64,000 nt of DNA, from the NCBI RefSeq assembly GCF_040219215.1, contig NZ_JAVJSX010000044.1, positions 1 to 64,000 on the forward strand, read 5' to 3'. The notes beneath the pieces were generated by a model. The model was not told the DNA's origin. It searched no databases and was given only the letters and a program-made list of their open reading frames with translations. Below are positions 26,187 to 35,101 of this stretch, one piece after another (within the stretch, counting starts at the first letter, position 1; every line of letters begins with the position of its first letter). A program made the position numbers and the translations under genes. This DNA is from Thalassobaculum_A sp040219215 (lineage in GTDB: Bacteria > Pseudomonadota > Alphaproteobacteria > Thalassobaculales > Thalassobaculaceae).

Positions 26187-27047
26187 ATGAAGCGCATCGC
26201 CATAGCGGCACTACTGCCATTGATGGTCGGCGGATGTCTGCCGCTACCGATCGCGATTGCTTCTTCCGCTTTCACGGGGGTTTCCTACCTTACGAGTGGA
26301 AAGTCGACGTCCGATCACGTGCTCTCGGCCGCGATGGAACAGGATTGTGCACTGACGCGACCGGTGATCGGCGAACCGTTTTGCCGCGACATTGGGCCGG
26401 ACGGCGAAGGTCGAACGCCTGCCCTTACGGTTGCCTACTACCCGGGTGACCGTGACGAGGTACTTTCACCGGACGAACGGACCGCTCGATGGCAGCGCGG
26501 AGCGTTCAATCTTGATGCAGAGTCGGCCCAATCTCGGCAGATTGCAGCAACTCCGCAGTTTCTGGCGCCGGTGCCGCGTGTGACGGTCGCCGGGATTATT
26601 CTGACGAAGGAACAGGTGGTGCCCGCTCCGAACGCGCGTGCTCTGCCCATTGCGGCCGATACCGGGTGGCGGTCGATCGGTCCGGCGGCGGCAGGGATGG
26701 TCGGTCGGACCGCCAAATCAGCGCCGCCGTCAGCAGCCACGTTGCCGGCGACACCGGCGCTCCAGGTGCCAATGCAGCAGTCCGGCAACCGCAAGGCGGC
26801 GACGCCCGGTCTTGGCGCTGATCATTGGGTGGTTCTCGGATCGTTTCGGAGCACCGATCGGGCGCGCGTCATGGCGGCCCGGTATTCCGAGCAGGACCCC
26901 AGCATTCTTCCGGCAACCGTCAAAGGCGGTCAGTGGCATAGGGTTGCGGTTGGTCCGATGGCACCGTCGGCGGCCAGGAGCCTCCGGAATGAGTTGGGGA
27001 TGATCGATGGCCGTTCGCCTTGGGTGGTGCGGCACCGGGTGAACTGA
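26187..27047 (+). CDS. SPOR-domain lipoprotein
   Basis: A 286-residue predicted lipoprotein. The signal peptide ends in a lipobox VGGC, with lipidation at Cys17. The next 60 residues (GKSTSDHVLSAAMEQDCALTRPVIGEPFCRD in parts) form a conserved alphaproteobacterial module with two cysteines. A proline- and alanine-rich linker leads to a C-terminal SPOR-like domain (about residues 213-285, HWVVLGSFRSTDRAR and WHRVAVGPM), which binds denuded septal peptidoglycan in known examples. The ATG at 26187 fits the lipoprotein signal; the open frame begins 36 bases earlier. It probably acts at the envelope or division site, which is inference from SPOR. Confidence 0.8.
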   Translation: MKRIAIAALLPLMVGGCLPLPIAIASSAFTGVSYLTSGKSTSDHVLSAAMEQDCALTRPVIGEPFCRDIGPDGEGRTPALTVAYYPGDRDEVLSPDERTARWQRGAFNLDAESAQSRQIAATPQFLAPVPRVTVAGIILTKEQVVPAPNARALPIAADTGWRSIGPAAAGMVGRTAKSAPPSAATLPATPALQVPMQQSGNRKAATPGLGADHWVVLGSFRSTDRARVMAARYSEQDPSILPATVKGGQWHRVAVGPMAPSAARSLRNELGMIDGRSPWVVRHRVN

Positions 27048-27065
27048 CCCGAGCCCGGCTGCCCC

Positions 27066-27809
27066 TCAGTTCGGCCCACTCCCCGTGTCGCGCCGAGCGT
27101 TCTTTTGCAGGTACATGAGCTTGTCGGCCTGAGCGAGGATGTCGGTCGGCGAGTCCGAGGAACCGTAAGCCACGAAACCGACGCTCGCGGAGATCGGCAG
27201 CAGGGTGCCGTGCCAGTCGACGATATGGCTGTTGAGGCGGTCGGACAGGGCGCGAGCGCGGGATGCGCAGGACGCCTGGTCGAGATCGGTCATCAGGACC
27301 GCGAACTCGTCGCCACCCAGGCGTGCGACAATGTCTGACTCGCGTACATCGGCCTGCAGCACTCCGGCAACGGCTTGTAGGAAGCCGTCGCCCGCGGCGT
27401 GACCGTAGGTGTCGTTGATGGGCTTGAAGCGGTCCAGGTCGATCATCAGCACGACCCCGCGGCGTTCGCCACGTCGGGCTTGCGCCAAGGCCTTGATCAG
27501 ATGCATGTCGAAGCCGCGCCGATTGAGCAGGCCGGTCAACTCGTCGGTGACCGAGAGGCTTTCCAATTCGCGAATACGCGCTTCCTGGCGCTCGATGCGC
27601 CGCTGCGCTTCGGTCATGGCGACCAGCGCAAGGCGGAGTGCGGCCTCGGTTTCGGCGGTGTCCGGGCTGGGGTCCGGCAGGTCGTTCGCCACGTCGCCCT
27701 TCGGGCCGATGGCGGAATTGAACCGGGCGAGCATGCCGGTGACTTCCGCGTAGAGCCGCACACTGGTCCCATCCAGGGGAGCTGTCAGAATTCTGGTCTC
27801 GGTCGCCAT
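27066..27809 (-). CDS. Diguanylate cyclase (GGDEF domain), soluble
   Basis: A 247-residue protein with no membrane segment. Residues 1-60 are unassigned. A short coiled coil (about 60-85) leads into a complete GGDEF domain starting SVTDELTGLLNRRGF. The active site GGDEF is at 165-169, and the inhibitory I-site RESD (156-159) is correctly spaced five residues before it, so the enzyme is likely active and feedback-inhibited by cyclic di-GMP. It is convergent with the SPOR lipoprotein gene and divergent from the EipB homologue. Confidence 0.92.
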   Translation of the reverse strand: MATETRILTAPLDGTSVRLYAEVTGMLARFNSAIGPKGDVANDLPDPSPDTAETEAALRLALVAMTEAQRRIERQEARIRELESLSVTDELTGLLNRRGFDMHLIKALAQARRGERRGVVLMIDLDRFKPINDTYGHAAGDGFLQAVAGVLQADVRESDIVARLGGDEFAVLMTDLDQASCASRARALSDRLNSHIVDWHGTLLPISASVGFVAYGSSDSPTDILAQADKLMYLQKNARRDTGSGPN

Positions 27810-28055
27810 AATCGAACCTCCATCGGAGTCGATCCTTTACAAGCAACGTCCGTGCCAGCATTCGAAACCGCGGTTGCCGAAAAACCGCCATGTTCGGCAG
27901 GGATCCTGGGACCATGCGGCTCAGGCGGGGGAGCAACATCGCTGTTTGGCGGCAACCCCCCGGCAGTTCTTGCCGATCATGTGATCTGAATTGGCGGATG
28001 ATGCCGAGCGATGCGGCGCATGCCATAGTCGACGAGAACCAACGAGGAGGAATTC

Positions 28056-28862
28056 ATGCGGGTTATCCGCGCGATCGTTTCGCTTGCGACGGCCAGCCTG
28101 ATGGCCTTTCCAGCGATAGCGGCCCCCTCGGCGGACGGCATCGTGGCACACCGGGCGCTCTACAAGATCACCTTGGCCCGGGCGACTTCGGCGTCGGAGA
28201 TCATCGATGTTCGGGGGCGAATGGGCTTCGAGTGGCGGGACGAGTGCGACGGTTGGGCCATCGAACAGCGCTACCTGATGTCGTTCGCGAAGGCCTCCGG
28301 TGACGGCTATGAAATCAGCTCAAGCTATACGACCTGGGAGGCGAAGGCGGGCAACGTCTACCGGTTCATCGTCGAGCGCGAGCGGGGCGGCGGCTCCGAG
28401 CAGGTGAAGGGGCGCGGCGTCATGCCCTTGCCGCTTGGATCGGGAAGCGGCAAGGCGGTGTTCTCCGATCCGGAACACAAGGAGTTCCTTCTGACGGCGG
28501 ACACCTTGATGCCGTCGGAACATACGTTGCGGCTGATTGATGAGGCGAAGAAGGGGAAGAAATTCTTCCAGGCCACCGTGTTTGACGGCAGCGAGGTTGA
28601 GCCGGGGTCGTTGGTGTCGGCGGTGATCGGGTCGCCGAAGTCCACCCCGGCCGCGATCGACCATCCTGCGCTCGCCGGATCGTATTGGCCGGTCCGTCTG
28701 GCGTTCTTCAAACCGGGGCAGACTGAAAGTGCGCCCGATTTCGAGATGTCGGTCGACCTGCTGGAGAACGGGATCGCCCGACGCATGCTGTTGGACTACG
28801 GCGATTTTCGAGTGGCAATGACGCTTGAGCGGTTGGAGGTCATCGACCGCAAGGGCTGCTGA
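28056..28862 (+). CDS. EipB family cell envelope integrity protein (DUF1849)
   Basis: A 268-residue exported protein with signal peptide MRVIRAIVSLATASLMAFPAIAA in its first 23 residues. The mature protein has the DUF1849 pattern VAHRALYKITL, RGRMGFEWRDECDGW and LLDYGDFRVAMTLERLE. Two cysteines only, Cys64 and the C-terminal Cys268, match the single disulfide (Cys69-Cys278) of Brucella EipB, a periplasmic beta-spiral needed for envelope integrity. GAGGAGG lies just upstream of the ATG. Followed by the convergent dinB gene 3 bases later. Confidence 0.92.
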   Translation: MRVIRAIVSLATASLMAFPAIAAPSADGIVAHRALYKITLARATSASEIIDVRGRMGFEWRDECDGWAIEQRYLMSFAKASGDGYEISSSYTTWEAKAGNVYRFIVERERGGGSEQVKGRGVMPLPLGSGSGKAVFSDPEHKEFLLTADTLMPSEHTLRLIDEAKKGKKFFQATVFDGSEVEPGSLVSAVIGSPKSTPAAIDHPALAGSYWPVRLAFFKPGQTESAPDFEMSVDLLENGIARRMLLDYGDFRVAMTLERLEVIDRKGC

Positions 28863-28865
28863 CCG

Positions 28866-30197
28866 TCATTCGCAGTCATCCTCGGGGTGCAGGCGACTCG
28901 TCGGCGATTGCTTGAGGGTGTCAACGCGCAGGCCGCGCCCCTTCATGATGGCCGCCTTGCCCAGCTTGGCCCGGACGGCGTCCATGGCGGTCTCGACGCG
29001 ATGCCTGCGCTCGAGGCTCGGCTCGGCGAGATCGCGCGGATCGGCCAGCCTGTCGCCGGCAAGGTCGGTGACCCCCACACCGATCAGTCTGAATCGCCTG
29101 CCGTCGACGGCGTCTTCCAGCAGGCTGTCGGCGGTTCGGTAGATCCGGTCGGCAAGCTGGGTCGGCGACGACAGGCGGCGCTGCCGGGTGTGGGAGCGAA
29201 AATCGGCGGTCTTCAGCTTGAGGGTGACCACCCAGCCGCAGAGCGCCTTGCGCTTCAGCCGGTCAGAGACCTCTTCGCTCAACCGCCAGAGGTAGGGGCG
29301 AAGCGCGTCGGTCGCGGAGATGTCGTCGTTGAAGGTCGTTTCGGACGACACGCTTTTGATGACGGAGCCCGGCTCCACTGCCCGGCTGTCGCGGCCGTGT
29401 GAGAACCGTGCAAGGCGCTGGCCGATGCTGCCGTAGCGCCGCATCAACTCGCGCTCGTCCAAGCCCTGCAGGTCTCCGACGGTCCGGATCCCGTCGGCCA
29501 GCAGGGTGCGGTACAGGGCCTTGCCGACGCCCCAGATGATCGAGACTGGCCGGTCCGCCAGGAACCGCTCGATCCGGTCAGCGCCGATCACGAAGAATCC
29601 TCGTGGCTTGTCCAGGTCGGATGCGACCTTGGCCAGAAACTTGTTGTAGCTCAGGCCAATCGACGCGGTGACGCCAACGTTCTCTTCGATGCGCCGTGTC
29701 AATCGGGCCAGCGTTTCAGCAGGTGCGCCGCCGTGGAGCCGGTCGGTCCCGTTGAGGTCGAGAAACGCTTCGTCGATCGACAGCGGCTCGACGAGCGGGG
29801 TGACATCGCGCATCAGCGCACGAACCTCGGCTCCCGCGGCTGCATACTTGGCCATGTTGGGCTTGATCACGACGGCATGCGGGCAGGCGGCCAGGGCCTT
29901 GAACATCGGCATGGCGGACCGGACGCCATAGATGCGCGCGACATAGCACGCGGCGGAGACGACGCCCCGGCGGCCTCCGCCGATGATTACCGGCTTGTCC
30001 AGCAGCGACGGGTCATCGCGTTTCTCGACGCTGGCGTAGAAGGCATCGCAGTCGATGTGCGCGATCGACAGACGGTCGAGTTCCTGGTGGCTGACGAGGC
30101 GGCGCGAACCGCAGCGGGGGCATCGCTCCGGCGGTCCGGTGGCGCCTGGCGGTGGCCAGGTGAAGCAGTCCCTGCACAGGGTTCGTTGCGGGGTCAT
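28866..30197 (-). CDS. dinB: DNA polymerase IV (Y family) with N-terminal zinc-ribbon-like motif
   Basis: A 443-residue translesion polymerase. It starts with a four-cysteine, ribbon-like element (Cys8, Cys11, Cys26, Cys29) before the normal core, which opens AHIDCDAFYASVEK (catalytic Asp49) and has SIDEAFLDL for the other acidic residues. Helix-hairpin-helix and little-finger domains follow. The ATG at 30197 overlaps the ROK kinase stop (ATGA); a frame reaching 30308 lies within that gene. No recognisable alphaproteobacterial LexA box (GTTC-N7-GTTC) was seen upstream of the pair. Confidence 0.94.
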   Translation of the reverse strand: MTPQRTLCRDCFTWPPPGATGPPERCPRCGSRRLVSHQELDRLSIAHIDCDAFYASVEKRDDPSLLDKPVIIGGGRRGVVSAACYVARIYGVRSAMPMFKALAACPHAVVIKPNMAKYAAAGAEVRALMRDVTPLVEPLSIDEAFLDLNGTDRLHGGAPAETLARLTRRIEENVGVTASIGLSYNKFLAKVASDLDKPRGFFVIGADRIERFLADRPVSIIWGVGKALYRTLLADGIRTVGDLQGLDERELMRRYGSIGQRLARFSHGRDSRAVEPGSVIKSVSSETTFNDDISATDALRPYLWRLSEEVSDRLKRKALCGWVVTLKLKTADFRSHTRQRRLSSPTQLADRIYRTADSLLEDAVDGRRFRLIGVGVTDLAGDRLADPRDLAEPSLERRHRVETAMDAVRAKLGKAAIMKGRGLRVDTLKQSPTSRLHPEDDCE

Positions 30198-31132
30198 TGT
30201 TCGTTCGGTTGCCAGAGCCAGGCCGCTCCCCGTACTCCGGACGAGTCGCCGTGCCGCGGGGGGACAAGCTTGGTGTCGACCCGGTCCGAGAACACATACC
30301 GGCTCCAAAGCGCCGGCACCCGCTCGTACAGCACGCCGAGGTTCGACAGCCCGCCGCCCAGCACAATCACGTCCGGATCCAGAATGTTGATGACGTGGGC
30401 GAGCCCGCGGGCCAGCCGGTCCGCGTACCGATCGAGATGGCGGTGTGCGACTGCGTCGCCCGCCGCCGCGGCATCGACCAGGGACAGGGAGGTGATCCCG
30501 CTGCCGGTTTCGCGCGCGTATCCGGCAGCCAGTCCGGGTCCGGACAGGTAGGTTTCAATGCAGCCGTTCAGGCCGCAGTAGCACGCCGGTCCGGGGCGCT
30601 CGTCGTCAGTCGGCCAGGGCAGGGGGTTGTGGCCCCATTCCCCCGCGATCCCGTTGGGGCCATCGATCGGCCGGCCGCCGATGACGATCCCGGCCCCGAC
30701 GCCGGTTCCCAGTATCACTCCGAAGACCACGTTCGCGCCGCGCGCGGCCCCGTCGGACGCCTCGGAAACTGCGAAGCAGTTGGCATCGTTCTGCAGCCGG
30801 ACGGGTCGCTGCAAGGCCTCGGACAGGTCCCGGTCCAGCGCCCGGCCGTTCAGCCACGTCGAGTTGGCATTCTTGACGAGACCCGTGGCGCGCGACAACG
30901 TGCCCGGAATTCCAACGCCGACGGTGCCGCGGCCCCCGGTTGATCGCTCGACCTCTGCCACAAGTCCGGCGACGGCACGAACCGTCGCGTCGTAGTCGTC
31001 GCGCGGTGTTGCGACGCGGCGGCGTTCAAGAACCTTGCCGGATCTGTCCAGGACAATGGACTCGATCTTGGTGCCGCCCAGGTCGATGCCGATGCGGATT
31101 GTTGAATCTGGGTGGTGATGAGCTTTCGACAC
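30194..31132 (-). CDS. ROK family sugar kinase, probably fructokinase or N-acetylglucosamine kinase
   Basis: A 312-residue ROK protein without a DNA-binding domain, so a kinase rather than a repressor. The ATP motif GIDLGGTKIES is near residue 14 and the catalytic aspartate lies in LQNDANCFA. The zinc site uses GEWGHNPLP followed by CYCGLNGCIETY. The sequence around EWGHNPLPWP is most like Mak-type fructokinases and NagK, but specificity cannot be decided. It overlaps dinB and is divergent from divK. Confidence 0.9.
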   Translation of the reverse strand: MSKAHHHPDSTIRIGIDLGGTKIESIVLDRSGKVLERRRVATPRDDYDATVRAVAGLVAEVERSTGGRGTVGVGIPGTLSRATGLVKNANSTWLNGRALDRDLSEALQRPVRLQNDANCFAVSEASDGAARGANVVFGVILGTGVGAGIVIGGRPIDGPNGIAGEWGHNPLPWPTDDERPGPACYCGLNGCIETYLSGPGLAAGYARETGSGITSLSLVDAAAAGDAVAHRHLDRYADRLARGLAHVINILDPDVIVLGGGLSNLGVLYERVPALWSRYVFSDRVDTKLVPPRHGDSSGVRGAAWLWQPNEQ

Positions 31133-31261
31133 GATAGTCTCGTCAGTAGTATACGCGGGCTTATGTGGTTATACTTCCGAGCAGTCCGGCCGGTGGACAC
31201 GTTTGTCGACCGGGCTCGCGGGCAGATCATATCCCGGCAACGAAACAGGGTGGATGAGCGC

Positions 31262-31672
31262 ATGACCTCCGTCGAGACGGGCAGCGAGTCCGGCGAAGCG
31301 GGCAGCGGGGCTAAGACAGTTCTGATTGTCGAGGACAACGAGCTCAACATGAAGCTGTTTCATGACCTCCTGGAGGCCCATGGTTACAACATCATTGGGA
31401 CCCGGGACGGAATGGAAGCACTGCGGATTGCCAGGGACAGCCGTCCCGACCTGATCCTGATGGACATTCAGCTTCCGGAGGTGTCCGGACTGGAGGTCAC
31501 GAAATGGATCAAGGAGGATGACCGCCTGAAGTCCATCCCCGTGATCGCGGTGACCGCGTTCGCCATGAAGGGCGACGAGGAGAAGATTCGCGAAGGCGGT
31601 TGCGAAGCCTATATTGCCAAGCCGATCTCGGTCACCAACTTCCTGGAAACGGTAAAGAAATACCTCGGGTAA
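31262..31672 (+). CDS. divK: Single-domain response regulator DivK
   Basis: A 136-residue receiver-only regulator. From residue 18 it reads KTVLIVEDNELNMKLFHDLLEAHGY in pieces, essentially the DivK consensus. The phosphoacceptor is Asp68 in LILMDIQLP, the acidic pocket Glu24/Asp25 and the lysine in IAKPIS. DivK relays polarity and cell-cycle signals (PleC/DivJ in Caulobacter) towards CtrA. The ATG at 31262 yields a normal length plus a 17-residue polar extension. pleD follows 6 bases later. Confidence 0.95.
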   Translation: MTSVETGSESGEAGSGAKTVLIVEDNELNMKLFHDLLEAHGYNIIGTRDGMEALRIARDSRPDLILMDIQLPEVSGLEVTKWIKEDDRLKSIPVIAVTAFAMKGDEEKIREGGCEAYIAKPISVTNFLETVKKYLG

Positions 31673-31678
31673 CGGGAG

Positions 31679-33095
31679 ATGCCGGGTAGGGTTCTTGTCG
31701 TCGATGACATACTTCCGAACGTGAAGTTGCTGGAAGCCAAGCTCAGTAGCGAATACTTCGATGTCCTGACGGCAAACAACGGACCTGAAGCGCTGGCGGT
31801 GATCGAGCGCGAGAATCCGGACATCGTCCTGCTGGATGTCATGATGCCGGTGATGGACGGGTTCGAAGTCTGCCGCCGAATCAAGTCGGACCCCCGGACC
31901 ACTCATCTTCCCGTCGTCATGGTGACCGCGTTGAGCGACGTCGCGGATCGCGTCCGTGGCATCGAGGCCGGAGCGGATGACTTCCTGACCAAGCCGGTTG
32001 TCGATTCCGCGCTGTTCGCGCGGGTCCGCTCCCTGCTCCGCCTCAAGATGATGATGGACGAGTGGCGGCTGCGGGAGCAGACCTCCAGCCAACTCGGCAT
32101 GCTGGCACCGCGGGCCATGACGGAACTCGACACCGCGTCGGCACGGCTGCTGATCATCGAAGACAACGCGATCGACGCCTTCAACATGATCGAGAGCCTG
32201 TCGGTCGATAACGGCGAGGTGAAACGGGTTGATTCCGGCCGGGCCGGGTTTGAGGCCGCCACACGGCAGGATCCCGATCTGGTCATCTGCAGCTTGAATC
32301 TTGAGGACGACGATGCGCTGCGGCTGCTGTCGCAGTTCCGCGCCAACGAGTCGACGCGGCATCTGCCGATCCTCATGGTCGGCGAGGAGGATCAGACCGA
32401 CAAGCTGGCGAAAGCTTTGGACCTCGGTGCCAATGATTACCTGATGAAGCCCGTGGACCGGAACGAGTTGCTGGCCCGGGTGCGCACCCAGATCCGGCGG
32501 CGCCGTTACCAGGAACTGCTGCGAGAGAACTACGAGCAGAGCCTGTCCCTGGCGCTGACCGACAGCCTGACCGGGCTCTACAACCGGCGTTATCTGCTTC
32601 AGCCACCTGAAGCGGTTGATGGCGGACACCGGTCACCGTCACAAGCCGCTGTCCGTCCTGATGCTGGACGTCGATCACTTCAAGTTGGTGAACGACACCC
32701 ACGGCCATGCGGTAGGCGATCTGGTCCTGCAGCACATAACCGAGATCATGCGGTCCAATGTTCGAAACGTGGACACGGTCGCCAGGCTGGGCGGCGAGGA
32801 GTTCGTCATCGTGATGCCGGACACCCACGAGACATTCGCGGTCCGGATTGCCGACCGGCTGCGGCAGCGGATCGCGGATACGCCGACCGTGCTGCCGGAT
32901 GGACGGGCGCTGACGGTCACCGTCAGCATCGGCTGCGCCATGCGCGAGATGCTCGACGACGAAACCATGGAAGCGCTGATGAAGCGGGCCGACATGGCGC
33001 TCTATCGCGCGAAGGGTGCGGGCCGCAACCGGGTCGAGCGTGACGTGCCGGCCACAAATGATCCGGCTGCCTATGGCGACGCGACGGGATCCTAG
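31679..33095 (+). CDS. pleD: PleD-type response regulator/diguanylate cyclase, interrupted by a +1 frameshift
   Basis: The intact gene would encode about 471 residues: receiver 1 with Asp53 (LLDVMMP, the same position as Caulobacter PleD), a degenerate receiver 2 (about 155-275) and a C-terminal GGDEF domain. Frame 1 runs from 31679 as far as LTDSLTGLYNRRYLL, then turns into nonsense. The rest of the cyclase (SHLKRLMADTGHRHKPL onward, with RLGGEEFVIVMPD) continues in the +1 frame to the stop at 33095. One extra base between 32597 and 32600 accounts for the break. As written, translation ends at 33043 and gives no cyclase. No slippery heptamer is evident, so this is either a sequencing error or a real mutation. 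Confidence 0.88.
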
Positions 33096-33127
33096 CGTCG
33101 GCGTTTCAACGTCTGATGACCACAACG

Positions 33128-33157
33128 AAACAGGCCGCCCAAGAGGGCGGCCTGTTT
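33128..33157. terminator. Bidirectional Rho-independent terminator between pleD and rpmG
   Basis: A perfect 13-base stem, AAACAGGCCGCCC with GGGCGGCCTGTTT, closes on AAGA. T runs end the stem on both strands, so it can stop both pleD (plus) and rpmG (minus) transcripts. Confidence 0.85.
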
Positions 33158-33180
33158 CTCGTCAGCCCGAGGCGACGAGA

Positions 33181-33348
33181 TCACTTGATCTTGGATTCCT
33201 TGAACAGCACGTGCTTGCGCACGACCGGATCGTACTTGCGCAGCTCCAGCTTCTCGGTCTTCGTGCGCGGGTTCTTCTTGGTCACATAGAAGTACCCCGT
33301 CTCGGCGGTGCTGACCATCTTGATCAGAACGGTCGCAGGCTTCGCCAT
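33181..33348 (-). CDS. rpmG: 50S ribosomal protein L33
   Basis: A 55-residue protein starting MAKPATVLIKMVSTAETGYFY, with TKKNPRTKTEKLELRKYDP and ending VLFKESKIK, the standard L33 pattern. It lacks the CxxC zinc ligands, so it is the zinc-independent type. AAGGAG lies 6 bases before the ATG. The position next to divK-pleD is conserved in alphaproteobacteria. Confidence 0.97.
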   Translation of the reverse strand: MAKPATVLIKMVSTAETGYFYVTKKNPRTKTEKLELRKYDPVVRKHVLFKESKIK

Positions 33349-33377
33349 CTTCGTCTCCTTCGCGAAATCGGAGCCGC

Positions 33378-33405
33378 AAACTAGCGATCACGCTCCGGAA
33401 GTCAA
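33378..33405 (-). promoter_or_regulatory. Sigma-70 promoter of rpmG
   Basis: On the minus strand TTGACT (33405-33400) and TAGTTT (33383-33378) are 16 bases apart, 29 bases before the rpmG start. The near-consensus -35 makes this one of the clearer promoters in the window. Confidence 0.55.
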
Positions 33406-33434
33406 GCGCTGCGTTTCGGGTCCGAGCCTCGATG

Positions 33435-34988
33435 TCAGTGCTTGATCTCGGGCCGGTCGCCCAGCGCGATGTAGGAAGCGTTGAAGGCCTGCTGGAACAG
33501 ATCCCGGTCGTCCAGCAGCCGATGGGCGATGCGGGTATCCAGGTCGTCGTCGCTCGGCGGATGATTGCCTTTGCACCAGGCCAAAAGCGCTTCCTGGCTT
33601 GCTTCGTCCAGGCTGTCCGCGGCGCGCCGGCGGTGCACGGCCTCGCCGGACTGCAGCCGGCCGTCCCGAAGGCCCTGAACGACGGATTCCAGATCGGTGT
33701 TGCCCTCTGCCGTACAGATCGACGGGAACACCCCGAACCGCGACAGCCGATACCCGGACGGAGCGTGCATTCGAGCCCAGGTCAAATGCATCTCGCGGTC
33801 GTTCGGCAGATCCACGATCCTCTGCACGGTCCCCTTGCCGTAGGAGCGGGCTCCGATCACTAGGGCACGTCCGGTATCCTGTAGGGCGGCGGCGACGACC
33901 TCGGCTGCCGAGGCGGATCCGGTGTCGATCAACACCACCACCGGCAGGTTGGTCATTTCCGGTTTCTGCGCTTCGAAAGCCTGATCCGATCTGGGGTGTC
34001 GGCCCTTGGTGGCGAGTATCGTTCCGCGATCTATGAACAGGTCGGACACATGGGCGGCCTGGGTCAACTCGCCGCCGCGGTTCTGGCGAAGATCGAGAAT
34101 CAACCCGGCCATCGGCGACGGCGCGGCTCGCTGGAGCGTTTCGAACTCGGCTTCCAGGCTGCTGGCGGTATCGCGATTGAACCCGGAGATGTGGATATAG
34201 CCGACATTGTCGAGTCGTCGGGCGTGCACCGTGGACTCGATCACCGGGCGCCGTTCGAGGTTGGCCGATACCTGTTCGCCATTCCGGTCGAACGCCACCC
34301 GGACATGACTGCCGATCAAGCCACGCAGACGGTTGGCAACCTTGGCGACGGTCAGGCCTTCGGCCGACTGCCCTTCTATCGCGACGATCCGGTCACCGGC
34401 AGCGATGCCGGCATCCGCGGCGGGTGATCGGTCGAACACTGATGTCACGTAAACGTGGCCTTCGCGTTCCACGATCGTGATTCCGACCCCGGTATAGCCG
34501 ATCCGGAATGCCTTGGCCGAGCGGGTTTCCTCAATGTTCAGATAGCGCGAATAGCGGTCGAGCTTTCGAAGGGCCGATTCGAAGGCAACCTGGTAGATCT
34601 GTTCCGGCGTCGCGTCGTGAATCGGCTTCGACGCGCTTCGGCCAGCATCGATCGCGGCGGACGTGAGCATCGCCCAGCGCGGGACGTCATCGGCCGAGGG
34701 GGTGACGAACTCGGCGATTGGCCGTCCGCTGATGGTGACGATCAACCGATCTCCTCGATGGGCATAGAGCACCGTAGGGTCCAGCGTCGTTATGCCGGAC
34801 AGAGCGCCGAGTGCGATGGCGTCGGTCGGAATGGCGTCGACGTAGTAGTCGGCAATACCCTCGTACCCGGCAGAGAACATCTCCGCCGCCGTCCGTCGAT
34901 CGTACTGGTTGGATGGGATTGCCGGACTGGTCGTCACGCACGAGCCGAGCCCGACGAGCAGAGCCATCGCCACGCCGAACCGCATCAT
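33435..34988 (-). CDS. S41 family C-terminal processing protease, lipoprotein
   Basis: A 517-residue protease. The ATG at 34988 gives a lipoprotein signal peptide with Cys17 in GLGSC; a frame from 35033 adds 15 polar residues. A PDZ domain (about residues 160-245, GYTGVGITIVER and SPAADAGIAAGDRIVAIEG in part) precedes the S41 core, with DLRQNRGGEL, the nucleophile Ser360 in GSASAAE and Lys385 in YGKGTVQ. The C-terminal 100 residues are charged and helical. Such proteases trim periplasmic or lipid-anchored proteins and peptidoglycan hydrolases. It may be co-transcribed with rnr 113 bases upstream. Confidence 0.9.
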   Translation of the reverse strand: MMRFGVAMALLVGLGSCVTTSPAIPSNQYDRRTAAEMFSAGYEGIADYYVDAIPTDAIALGALSGITTLDPTVLYAHRGDRLIVTISGRPIAEFVTPSADDVPRWAMLTSAAIDAGRSASKPIHDATPEQIYQVAFESALRKLDRYSRYLNIEETRSAKAFRIGYTGVGITIVEREGHVYVTSVFDRSPAADAGIAAGDRIVAIEGQSAEGLTVAKVANRLRGLIGSHVRVAFDRNGEQVSANLERRPVIESTVHARRLDNVGYIHISGFNRDTASSLEAEFETLQRAAPSPMAGLILDLRQNRGGELTQAAHVSDLFIDRGTILATKGRHPRSDQAFEAQKPEMTNLPVVVLIDTGSASAAEVVAAALQDTGRALVIGARSYGKGTVQRIVDLPNDREMHLTWARMHAPSGYRLSRFGVFPSICTAEGNTDLESVVQGLRDGRLQSGEAVHRRRAADSLDEASQEALLAWCKGNHPPSDDDLDTRIAHRLLDDRDLFQQAFNASYIALGDRPEIKH

Positions 34989-35101
34989 GAGTGATGTTCC
35001 TCGACGACGAACGCAATCATGCTGCTTGGTCATTCAGGTCTCGGTGTGCGGCAGAGCGTCGCTCTGCATCAATGAAAGCATGGGGCAATCCGCCAACGGT
35101 A

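Noticed and set aside
31133..31261. Possible CtrA site (TTAA-N7-TTAA) before divK
   Set aside because: No pair of TTAA half-sites at the required spacing is present in the gap.
31169..32629. A 486-codon minus-strand frame near divK and pleD
   Set aside because: It is antisense to divK and pleD, which have clear receiver motifs.
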